DNA from: Acidobacteriota bacterium
Lineage (GTDB): Bacteria > Acidobacteriota > Terriglobia > Terriglobales > Acidobacteriaceae
DNA: 64,000 nt
Reading direction: 5' to 3'
NCBI GenBank assembly: GCA_003224905.1
Contig: QIAA01000174.1
Location: forward strand, 1 to 64,000
Shown: one piece after another, positions 43,075 to 51,297 of the stretch
Layout of the letters: every line of letters starts with the position of its first letter
Numbering within the stretch: position 1 is the first letter of the stretch
Notes under the pieces: generated by a model
What the model saw: only the letters and a program-made list of their open reading frames with translations
What the model was told of the DNA's origin: nothing
Databases searched by the model: none
Made by a program: the position numbers and the translations under genes

Positions 43075-45309
43075 CTACTTGCCTGCGGTCGCTTTTCCTT
43101 CCAGCATCGCATAGAGCGACGGGTTGCAGCACACTTCGTAGTACCACCTGTCGGTCCAGCGTTGTAGAGAAAAGGATGCCGGATCAATTTGCGGAATGCG
43201 GCTGGCGCGCAACAATATCCGGCGAAAAATATCCGTTCCGATCGGCACGACTGCGCTATAGAGCCGGAACCCTTCGCTGCCCCACAATTCAGGCAGTTCC
43301 AGAGGGCAGGTTTCAAGCGAGATCTCCTGGCCCAACTTTTTAAACGCAGCTTCGCTGATAGATACGCCGTTCAGGTTGTATTTCAAAAAGAATTCGTCAG
43401 GACCCTCGCCCAGATTGTTGTCGTCCGCCGTCTGAAACGCATACACATTGAACGGGCTCTGCATGCGCTCTATGACTTTGCGCACACGGCGATTGCAGGA
43501 GGAGAGGCGGTCGCTTTCGTTCAGCGCATCCGAAATCATGATCTGTTGCTCGCCATCCATCAGATACATGGGCGCTGAATCCTGGAATGAAATGCCAATT
43601 CCCAACTCCAGGCCCGGAAGCCCGGACCGCTGCAGCAGTTCGTTGTAGCCGCGCACGATTTCAACGATCTCGCGGGCCAGCACACAGGCCCGGCTGACGG
43701 CCAGCGAAGCCTCCGCTTTGTGCTCAAGCAATGCGAGGATGATAGCGTCGCCCTCCACGAACACCTTGCGAGCGAAATATTTCTCGAGCAGTTTGTTCAC
43801 CGGCTCATAGAAATTCAAGCTGAAATAGGATGCCGGGTTCATCTCCCGCTCCAATAACGAGCGCGTCAGGCGGGATGAGTCCCTCACATCGGCTTTGAGA
43901 ATTACGTGGCTGAGGATTCTCTCCGCTTTCGGCTTCTGTTCTTCCGGCAGGAGAAATTCATACAGCGAGCCGTTCATCGCGGAGAGATTGCGTATCTTCG
44001 GATGGCCTACGAGGTTGACGCTGTCCAAAGCCTCATTCACGGCTTCCAGTCGCCGGAGGTCGCGGTGGTAGCGCAGGAAGTCGCGCATGAACCGCACACC
44101 GATTTTCGCCCGCTCATCTCGACCGCAGTCTGCCACTCGTTTCATGGCAGCGTATAAACTCCCGCTGGAAAGCTTGCCGTGTTCTTCGATCAGCTTTTCT
44201 ACCCGGCCCCGCTCTTCACGCGAGATCAAGGCATGCTTCAGCTGCTGAGGATTTATGAAAGGCGAATATTCGGGCAAAAGCGACACCACCTCATAGGAGG
44301 CAATTACGTGATTCATCAATCCCTTACGCGCCAGCAGGTCGACCCAGGCGAAAAGGCGTTTTTCGCGGAGCCGGTCCTCCTCGGCCGGAGCTTCAGAGTC
44401 GCGCGTGCCCAGTAATTCCTGTGTGTTTTCCGGCACGTTGAGCCAGCCGTCCAGTACGGAGTCATTAACGCCCGATTGCAGATTAAGCGACAGTAGAAAA
44501 TCATAGACAGCACGTCGAACATTGGCAAACCGGTCAACGTCACGATCGAAGTTGCCCAGCATCACGTAATGCTCAGCGTTGAGGTAGGTGTCCCGCCCGT
44601 CCTCGGTAAAAACCAGCGGATTCAAAAACAATTGGTATGAGGCGTCATCCTGATTGCCAAACAGGGAGCGCCTCATAGGCAGCAGGGTTTCTTTTTCGAC
44701 TTCCCTCAGAATCCGGAAGAGTTCCTGTCCAGTCTTGCGCAGAATGATCTTCTTTGCGACCTGGAACCCCGCAACTTTTTCACGGTACTCCAGGGCCTTG
44801 TGCTGGCGCACGCCCTCGTAGCTTTTGACCATCATGCGGCCGCGTTCGAGGAGTTGCGCAAACTGGGTATTTAGTTCGATACGGAGAAACTTGAGAATTG
44901 CGATCCGCGACAGCAGGTCCACCGAAAAGTTTTCCAAAGATTTTGCGGTGTTTAGAGAGCAAACGTGCAATTCGGTCAGCAGTGGTTTCAGGCCTGCTGG
45001 ATGAACCTTCGGAATTTTTGGCTCCTGCTTGGGAGCCGATCGCGAATGAAGGAATCGGCGCTCTTCTCGCAGCGACTCCACCGGTTCGGGGGGAAACAAA
45101 CCTTCCAATCCGGCGTGCCTGACGATGATGCGCGCAACGTGAAGACGCGCCTGCTCAATGAAGCTGGGGCTTAGATGAACGTCATGCCGCAGGTTATCCA
45201 CGCCCAGTTGCAGATTTTGGAGAGTGATCGCCGGTGCGTAACTGGTTAGGCGTGGCGGCGTCGGCTCGCCTGACGGTCGACGCAGCCTGAGGATGGGAAT
45301 CCGCGGCAT
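43075..45309 (-). CDS. 744-aa protein with a C-terminal class III nucleotide-cyclase-like domain
   Basis: Residues 1-460 are mainly helical with no recognised domain. Residues ~466-605 read like a class III adenylate/guanylate cyclase: first metal Asp474 in LKADVRDSSRLT, second metal Asp521 in VFVEGDAIILALLE, GIGISFQDSAP, and the transition-state pair Asn597/Arg601 in SDALNESDRLSS. Spacing fits the fold. A ~140-aa tail follows. If active it would make a cyclic nucleotide from a large helical sensor. It sits 20 bp after a secreted TPR gene on the same strand. I cannot place it in a named family; the domain call rests on motifs only. Confidence 0.6.
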   Translation of the reverse strand: MPRIPILRLRRPSGEPTPPRLTSYAPAITLQNLQLGVDNLRHDVHLSPSFIEQARLHVARIIVRHAGLEGLFPPEPVESLREERRFLHSRSAPKQEPKIPKVHPAGLKPLLTELHVCSLNTAKSLENFSVDLLSRIAILKFLRIELNTQFAQLLERGRMMVKSYEGVRQHKALEYREKVAGFQVAKKIILRKTGQELFRILREVEKETLLPMRRSLFGNQDDASYQLFLNPLVFTEDGRDTYLNAEHYVMLGNFDRDVDRFANVRRAVYDFLLSLNLQSGVNDSVLDGWLNVPENTQELLGTRDSEAPAEEDRLREKRLFAWVDLLARKGLMNHVIASYEVVSLLPEYSPFINPQQLKHALISREERGRVEKLIEEHGKLSSGSLYAAMKRVADCGRDERAKIGVRFMRDFLRYHRDLRRLEAVNEALDSVNLVGHPKIRNLSAMNGSLYEFLLPEEQKPKAERILSHVILKADVRDSSRLTRSLLEREMNPASYFSLNFYEPVNKLLEKYFARKVFVEGDAIILALLEHKAEASLAVSRACVLAREIVEIVRGYNELLQRSGLPGLELGIGISFQDSAPMYLMDGEQQIMISDALNESDRLSSCNRRVRKVIERMQSPFNVYAFQTADDNNLGEGPDEFFLKYNLNGVSISEAAFKKLGQEISLETCPLELPELWGSEGFRLYSAVVPIGTDIFRRILLRASRIPQIDPASFSLQRWTDRWYYEVCCNPSLYAMLEGKATAGK

Positions 45310-45329
45310 CTTCTATTCATCTCTCCACG

Positions 45330-46811
45330 CTACGGCTGCTTCGCCTGACTGACCAGACTCGCGCGGAACCGTGGCACAACCACCGCCTGCTCCGCCGTGG
45401 GCACGTTCAAGTTCACCAGCTTCGCACCAATCTGCTCTGCTTGCGCGGTTGCTCCGGTCATGCTGTACGCCTTCCACAACAATCGAATCGTGAGCGGATT
45501 TTCGGCATCTTCCTCCAGATGAGAAATGGTTTCGGCGTACTTCCCTTGCGCTAGCAGTAGTGCTCCAGTGGATGCTTCGTAACTGTAGTGAACCACCTGG
45601 CTGCGGCTCCTCTGTGTCATGGACTCAAGTTGCTTGACCGCTTCGGAGGCCACTTCGAACGATTGTGCTTCAGCAGAACGCACAGCCTTGACCCGTAAGA
45701 GTCTTGCCTGTTCTTCCGTCTTTTCGGTGAGCGACATCTCATGCCCGTGTTCAAGCGCTGCCTGAGCGGCCTGGAGTTGCTTCATCGCAGACTTATAGTC
45801 CTTCTCATAGACCGCCAGGACACGATGTGACTCAGCCTCCAATCGCCCCAATCCCGCCGTATGCGCATGCTTAGCGACCTCTCCCAGCGCCTTGCACGCG
45901 TGCTTGTGGTTGTCCTCGCGAATCCACGTCGCGGCCGACTGTAGTTCGTATTCCACCCTCTCAGTTTCATTCGCAACCAGAGCCGCGGCTCGCTGATACT
46001 CATCACGACCCTCCTGTTCGTTGCCCATGACGGCGAGAGTGTCCGCTACGCCGAGTTCCGAGCCAAAGCTGGGGTCAACCCGGATGCTCATCCGGTACTG
46101 CTCTAAGGCAGCGTCGAATTTACCTGCCAGTCGCAGAATCTCTCCGTAGGAGTCATACGGATTCGGTTGGTCAGGCTGCAACGCGATGTAGCGTTTCATG
46201 GCGGCAAATGCCGCTTCGAAATTTCCTGAAAAGGCATACGCATAAGCCAATTCGTTGAGCGCCGCAGGATAATCCGGCGTGAGCTTCACAGCGCGTTCGA
46301 GAACTACAGTGGCCTGCGCATAGCGCTCCTGACCGACGAGCCACATTCCTGCAACGAACGCGATTCGGCCGTCACGAGGATATTTCGCCAGCAGGTCGTT
46401 CATGGCAGCAATTGCGGGGACGTAGTTATCCTCTTGCACACCGGCCAGCCAGCGAATGAGTAACTGCTCGCCTCTACTGACATGCGAAGCTAGTTGCTTA
46501 GCCCGAGTACGACTGGTGCGCTGCTCCTCAGGAATCTTGCTCAGATAAGAGAGCAGAATATGAGCTTGCGCAAATCTGGGATCGATCTTCACCGCTTGAC
46601 GCAGGTCAGTTACTGCAGCATCGCTGCGCACGTACTCAAGATTTTGCATCGCATGCTCGAATTGTTTGCGAGCACGAACCGAAGACGTTGTGATCGGCAG
46701 GATGCTAGAGGTATTCCTGGCCACTGCCTTCTTCGAATCGAAATCCGAGCCTGCAAACGCGACTGAGGACCACACAACCAGCAGGCACGCACCCCAGCGG
46801 CGGTGGAGCAT
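45330..46811 (-). CDS. Secreted TPR-repeat protein
   Basis: 493 aa from ATG 46811 (MLHRRWGACLL; a TTG at 46823 is also possible), with a signal peptide ending in FAGSD. At least six TPRs: AVTDLRQAVKIDPRFAQAHI, AALNELAYAYAFSGNFEAAF, PYDSYGEILRLAGKFDAALE, SGELGVADTL-like blocks and more helical pairs to residue ~470. TPRs bind partner proteins. It is followed by the cyclase-like gene with 20 bp between, so they probably share a transcript and a pathway. Partner unknown. Confidence 0.78.
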   Translation of the reverse strand: MLHRRWGACLLVVWSSVAFAGSDFDSKKAVARNTSSILPITTSSVRARKQFEHAMQNLEYVRSDAAVTDLRQAVKIDPRFAQAHILLSYLSKIPEEQRTSRTRAKQLASHVSRGEQLLIRWLAGVQEDNYVPAIAAMNDLLAKYPRDGRIAFVAGMWLVGQERYAQATVVLERAVKLTPDYPAALNELAYAYAFSGNFEAAFAAMKRYIALQPDQPNPYDSYGEILRLAGKFDAALEQYRMSIRVDPSFGSELGVADTLAVMGNEQEGRDEYQRAAALVANETERVEYELQSAATWIREDNHKHACKALGEVAKHAHTAGLGRLEAESHRVLAVYEKDYKSAMKQLQAAQAALEHGHEMSLTEKTEEQARLLRVKAVRSAEAQSFEVASEAVKQLESMTQRSRSQVVHYSYEASTGALLLAQGKYAETISHLEEDAENPLTIRLLWKAYSMTGATAQAEQIGAKLVNLNVPTAEQAVVVPRFRASLVSQAKQP

Positions 46812-46958
46812 CAATCCTCGCAAATCGTTGATTTCTCTACTCAGAGGAGGAGCGTAGCATGGCGATTGTGGGCTCCAAAGTTACCCTAGTTACGCCCTGC
46901 GGGATGACCTAAAAAGCTTGCCGGATTGAGCCTTGCCCCGGGAGAGATGCTGGCCTCG

Positions 46959-47825
46959 CTAGGGTCGCGTGTCCAGCGGATGCTTTGATTTTTCGAAGAA
47001 CTCGTTCTGGAGTTTCAGGCTCTCCTGGTCTGCCTTCACCGCCTTAATAGCGTTCACAATTCCGTCCTGCCAGGCCTTCATCCGGTACTCGCCCAATTCT
47101 TTGGTGGCGACGGAGCCATCGCCCGAGTAGTGATTGGGAAATCGCGCATACCACCAGATGCCGGTATAGACGTTATCAGGCAGCTTTACCCGGCCCATGT
47201 CGGCTCCGGACTCACTGCGCGCCCGCTCCAGATGCACCAAGTCCGGATGCGACACCATCGTCGTTGCAGTCTCTCCTTCACCCGCGTGCCAATTAGGGCC
47301 AGTGGCCTTCGTAGGCGGTCCGCCCGGCGGCGCGTCCACGTTCCCGAGCACATACACGACGTAGTCATGCGGCTTATCCAGTTGCGCCTGCGCGAAGTAG
47401 GGAAGCAGATGTTCATTCCCGCCATGCCCGTTCACGATCAGAACTTTCTTGCAGCCATTTCGCCCCATCTCGTCGGTTGTCTCCTGCAACAACTGGAATT
47501 GGAGTTCAGCGCTGTAGGCGACGGTGCCGGGCTGCTGTTTGGCTTCGAAGATCTGCCCAAAGTAGTACTGTGGAAAAACTACCGCGTACTCCTGCTCTAC
47601 TGCATGGAGCACGGCGTAGCGCACGTTCAGCAGGTCAGTCCCAAGCGGCAGGTGCGGGCCGTGTTTCTCCAGGATTCCGAAAGGCAATAAGCATGTGTCC
47701 TGCGATTGCTGGATGGCGGTTCGAAAATCCCCGGCGGTTAACTCCTCCCATCTCGCTGAAAGTTTGGTCTGAGACCACCCCATTGTTGCCCAGAGCAAAA
47801 GAAGTCCTGCCAGTGATCTGCGCAT
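46959..47825 (-). CDS. Secreted creatininase-family amidohydrolase
   Basis: 288 aa from ATG 47825 (MRRSLAGLLLLWATMGWSQ), preceded by AGGAGA; the longer frame lacks a signal peptide at the correct place. Family metal motifs: LLPFGILEKHGPHLPLGTDL, VNGHGGNEHLLPY and NWHAGEGETATTM. Creatininase-type enzymes open cyclic or linear amides; family members also act in cofactor synthesis (mycofactocin, FAPy). A secreted form is unusual and points to a scavenging role. Single gene, divergent from the sugar-binding-type gene. Confidence 0.85.
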   Translation of the reverse strand: MRRSLAGLLLLWATMGWSQTKLSARWEELTAGDFRTAIQQSQDTCLLPFGILEKHGPHLPLGTDLLNVRYAVLHAVEQEYAVVFPQYYFGQIFEAKQQPGTVAYSAELQFQLLQETTDEMGRNGCKKVLIVNGHGGNEHLLPYFAQAQLDKPHDYVVYVLGNVDAPPGGPPTKATGPNWHAGEGETATTMVSHPDLVHLERARSESGADMGRVKLPDNVYTGIWWYARFPNHYSGDGSVATKELGEYRMKAWQDGIVNAIKAVKADQESLKLQNEFFEKSKHPLDTRP

Positions 47826-47923
47826 TAACTCTTCTCCTGAGCCGCGCATTCTAACACCCTGAGAGGTTACCTTCGTCACGATGAAGTTACTCACAATAGA
47901 GCTATCATCCGATTTTGGGAACC

Positions 47924-48865
47924 ATGAAAAAGCTCAGCGTCGTCGTCTCCCTCACTACGAACGATAACGACTATCAGATGGAACAGGCTGCCGCCGCAGA
48001 AGATGCTGCGCGCCGCCTCGGGGTCGAAATCCGACTGCTCTATGCCGACAATGACGCCATCACGCAAAGCCAGCAGCTGCTGAAAATCATTCAATCAACG
48101 TCGGATGCGCATCCGGATGGCATTATCCTCGAGCCCGTCGGTGGCACTGCGCTTCCCCAGGTGGCCCGCGCTGCTGCGGCGGCGGGAATTGCGTGGGTAG
48201 TTCTGAACCGTGACGTGGAGTACATTCAAGAGCTTCGCAAGTCTTTCCGCGTTCCCACGTTCGTAGTCACCGCCGATCATGAAGAAATTGGCCGTATTCA
48301 GGGGCGCCAATTTGGTGCGCTCTTGCCTAAAGGCGGATCGATTCTATACATCCAGGGTCCATCCGAGTCTCTGGCTGCCAAGCAACGCACAACGGGCATG
48401 TACGAGACAAAGCCGCTGGATGTGCAGGCGAAGATCATGAGAGCTAATTGGACCGAAGCCAGCGCATACAAAGCAATCAATTCGTGGCTGCGGCTTTCTA
48501 CTTCGCACCAGACCCGTATCGACCTGATCGCCGCCCAAGATGATTCCATGGCAATGGGCGCCAGAAAAGCATTCGAGGAATTGCGAGAGGGCGGTGGCCC
48601 AGACCGATGGCTCAATCTTCCTTTTCTCGGCTGCGACGGTCTGCCCAAGACCGGCCAGGCCTGGGTGAAGCGCGGGCTGCTTGCCGCAACCGTGTTCTCA
48701 CCGCCGAATGCCGGCCACGCGGTCGAGATGCTGGCAAAAGTAGTGCATTCCAATTCGATTCCAGCGGAACGCACATTAACCGCACCGCTTTCCGTTCCCA
48801 CGCTTGAAAAGCTCGCCGCCATGCAAGCTGAGAAGTTGCGCGCTCTTTCGGCTCACGGAGCCTAA
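47924..48865 (+). CDS. Periplasmic-binding-protein-like (Peripla_BP_4) protein without signal peptide
   Basis: 313 aa from ATG 47924 (MKKLSVVVSLTTNDNDYQM). Type I sugar-binding fold: DGIILEPVGGTALPQVARAA, IAWVVLNRDVEYI, TADHEEIGRIQGRQFG, YIQGPSESLAAKQRTTGMYE and FLGCDGLPKTGQAWVKRG. There is no cleavable signal, DNA-binding helix-turn-helix or ABC transporter gene nearby. Either it is a cytosolic sensor, or it is a solute-binding protein whose start and signal were lost. A solo protein of this type is odd. Confidence 0.75.
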   Translation: MKKLSVVVSLTTNDNDYQMEQAAAAEDAARRLGVEIRLLYADNDAITQSQQLLKIIQSTSDAHPDGIILEPVGGTALPQVARAAAAAGIAWVVLNRDVEYIQELRKSFRVPTFVVTADHEEIGRIQGRQFGALLPKGGSILYIQGPSESLAAKQRTTGMYETKPLDVQAKIMRANWTEASAYKAINSWLRLSTSHQTRIDLIAAQDDSMAMGARKAFEELREGGGPDRWLNLPFLGCDGLPKTGQAWVKRGLLAATVFSPPNAGHAVEMLAKVVHSNSIPAERTLTAPLSVPTLEKLAAMQAEKLRALSAHGA

Positions 48866-48904
48866 GAGCATCTTCAGCAACCCTTGTTCAATCGCGCAAC
48901 CGGA

Positions 48905-51172
48905 CTACTTCCCTGATTCCAGTTGCTGTGCCGCCGAATCGATCAGCGCAGCTTCATCCTGCAACGCAGTCGCGGCGTGAACAATCTGCTCATCTGCCTG
49001 CTTCCACTTCTTCTGCTCAATGCCTTCGCGAACGCCGGGAATCGTTTTGGCTCCGTATCCGGTGTATTGGCCGGGGGCATAGATCAGGTGCCGATACCAC
49101 GGACGCCCAGGCAGTCCGTCAGCAGACATGAGCTTGCGCTCCGTCTGCAAGAGCTTAGCGTTTAGAGAGTCGAGAGTCGCGGAGTCTAGGCTGAGATCTC
49201 CGCTCTTGCTGGCACCTTCTAGTGCCTTTTTGTAGTGCTCGGCCGCTCGCGTAAGTGCATCCGCGGCATTCTGGAGCGGCGCGAAATTCAAATGTGAAGG
49301 AATCTCCTCTCGAACAGGTGGCGCAGAAGTCTTTTTCGGGTCCGCAGTCGCACTGAAGACTCCTTCTTCCAATTCCTTATTACGCTCGGTGATCTCCTCC
49401 TGCTTGTCCTTAAGCAGCTTCTGCAACTCATCGACGTAACGATGAACTGTGTCGGCTTGATCGGTAAACTCGAAAGGCAGTAACTCAGCATTCGCCAGGC
49501 GCATGACAGCGGTTCCTACCGTTTGTGCAAGCGCTCGGCCGTAGGAAAAATCCGTGTCCGAGAAATGCGTGTACCAGTAGAAGTCATCATAGATAGAGTG
49601 ATAGATTCCGCCGCCATCTTCATCTCCATAACTCAGGTTCAAGGATGCCAAACCAAGATGGTCGAGGAAAACAGTCCAGTCTGATCCCGACCCCAAAGCG
49701 TCAATTCGGAGATCGGCACGCTGCCGAGTATCCTGGCGGTCGTCGGGCTTGGTCGCGTTGGCAATCGCTTTCAGCTGCGCTCGTTTCCACACGCTGATTT
49801 GCTTTTCTGGATCCTGAATGTCTTTTGCCACTCCATTCATAAAGTTTTCCAGACTATGTGACCCTCCTGCCTGCAAGTACCCTCGACCGTTTGCATCGGT
49901 ATTCACGTAAACCGCGGCGTGTTCGCGTAACTCGTCGGCATGGGCCTCAGCCCATTCGGTCGAGCCGAGAAGGCCGGGCTCCTCACCATCCCAGACTCCG
50001 TAGATGATCGTGCGACCTGGCTTCCAGCCCTGTTTCAGAAGAGTGGCTAACGCTCGTGCCTCTTCCATCAACGTAACCGTGCCGGAAACGGGATCTTCTG
50101 CGCCGTTCACCCACGCGTCATGATGATTGCCGCGCACAATCCACTGATCCGGATTGACCGAACCCGGAATTTTCACGATTACGTCGTACAGTGTCTTGAT
50201 ATCCCAGTTCGATTGCACTTTGAGGTGGACCTTCGCCGGCCCGGGACCCACGTGATAGGGCACTGGCAGCGAGCCTCTCCAACTCTCCGGAACTATGTTG
50301 CCTTTCAGCGCGCCCAGCAGGGGCTGCGCGTCCCCGTAGGAAATAGGCAGCACCGGAATCTTCGTCAGCGTAGTCACGCCTTTCAATTGCAGGCGCTTGG
50401 CGTCTTTCGTGGCGCCGACCCCCGGTGTGAGCGGATCGCCCGGGTAAATCGGCAAGTCCATCACGCTGCCACGCTGTGCCCCCTCGCTCGGCCGCCACGC
50501 TCCCCCAGGAAAAACGTCCCCTTCGAAGTAGCCGTCTTCGTGAGGATCGGAATAGATGATGCAGCCCACCGCTCCATGCTCGGCCGCGACCTTCGGCTTG
50601 ATTCCACGCCAGGAATGGAAGTAGCGCGCAATCACAATCGCGCCCTTCACCGATACTCCCATGCGCTCAAGTTGCTCATAGTCTTCGGGGACACCGTAGT
50701 TCACGTACACAAGCGGCGCCGTGACATCGCCATCTGCAGAATAGGCGTTGTAGATGGGAAGCTGCTCGGCCTGCTGGTTCGATGTGGGATCAACCTGTAC
50801 AGCCGGCTCCTGCAACTTGGCAACGAACTTTTTCGGCTCTACGAGTTCGACCACTCGTTCTTTCGGAGTCGGGAAGAGGACTTCGAAAGTTTCTATTTTT
50901 GCATCGAGACCCCATTCTTTGAATTTCGAAAGAATCCACTCTGCATTGTCCTTGTCGTAAGGCGACCCAACATGGTGCGGCCGCGCTGAAAGCCGTTGCA
51001 TGTAGTCACGGAAGTTTTGCGGAGTGGGAATATCACGAAACTTTGCTTCCCAATCGCGCTCGATGCGAGACGAAGCGGCCGAGTAGCCCGGGAGAGTCTG
51101 GACATCAGTGCTGCTTGCTGCCATCAGCAGAGAACTCAAACCCACAGCGATTACACCGGCGCGAGCGCGCAT
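48905..51172 (-). CDS. M28-family glutamate carboxypeptidase II (PSMA)-like peptidase, secreted
   Basis: 755 aa with a signal peptide (GVIAVGLSSLLMAASS). Domains: a first catalytic piece, a PA domain with VNYGVPEDYEQLERMGV, the zinc core, and a C-terminal dimerisation domain. Metal ligands H350 in GNHHDAW, bridging D360 in AEDPVSG, E397/E398 in WDGEEPGLLGSTEW, D426 in VNTDANGRG and the last His in GIYHSIYD. All are present, so it should be an active exopeptidase cutting short peptides in the periplasm or outside. It faces a divergent S9 peptidase across 125 bp, suggesting a shared peptide-use locus. Confidence 0.9.
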   Translation of the reverse strand: MRARAGVIAVGLSSLLMAASSTDVQTLPGYSAASSRIERDWEAKFRDIPTPQNFRDYMQRLSARPHHVGSPYDKDNAEWILSKFKEWGLDAKIETFEVLFPTPKERVVELVEPKKFVAKLQEPAVQVDPTSNQQAEQLPIYNAYSADGDVTAPLVYVNYGVPEDYEQLERMGVSVKGAIVIARYFHSWRGIKPKVAAEHGAVGCIIYSDPHEDGYFEGDVFPGGAWRPSEGAQRGSVMDLPIYPGDPLTPGVGATKDAKRLQLKGVTTLTKIPVLPISYGDAQPLLGALKGNIVPESWRGSLPVPYHVGPGPAKVHLKVQSNWDIKTLYDVIVKIPGSVNPDQWIVRGNHHDAWVNGAEDPVSGTVTLMEEARALATLLKQGWKPGRTIIYGVWDGEEPGLLGSTEWAEAHADELREHAAVYVNTDANGRGYLQAGGSHSLENFMNGVAKDIQDPEKQISVWKRAQLKAIANATKPDDRQDTRQRADLRIDALGSGSDWTVFLDHLGLASLNLSYGDEDGGGIYHSIYDDFYWYTHFSDTDFSYGRALAQTVGTAVMRLANAELLPFEFTDQADTVHRYVDELQKLLKDKQEEITERNKELEEGVFSATADPKKTSAPPVREEIPSHLNFAPLQNAADALTRAAEHYKKALEGASKSGDLSLDSATLDSLNAKLLQTERKLMSADGLPGRPWYRHLIYAPGQYTGYGAKTIPGVREGIEQKKWKQADEQIVHAATALQDEAALIDSAAQQLESGK

Positions 51173-51297
51173 TCATTCTTCCATTCAAATCGAGAATCGT
51201 AAAAGCGTGCTGTGCATTATACGGGTGAGGAGGGAGTCTCCGGCATTGAGAGCGTAGACTGGCAACTCACGAACTCTTAGGTTAGCCTTTGTCTCCT

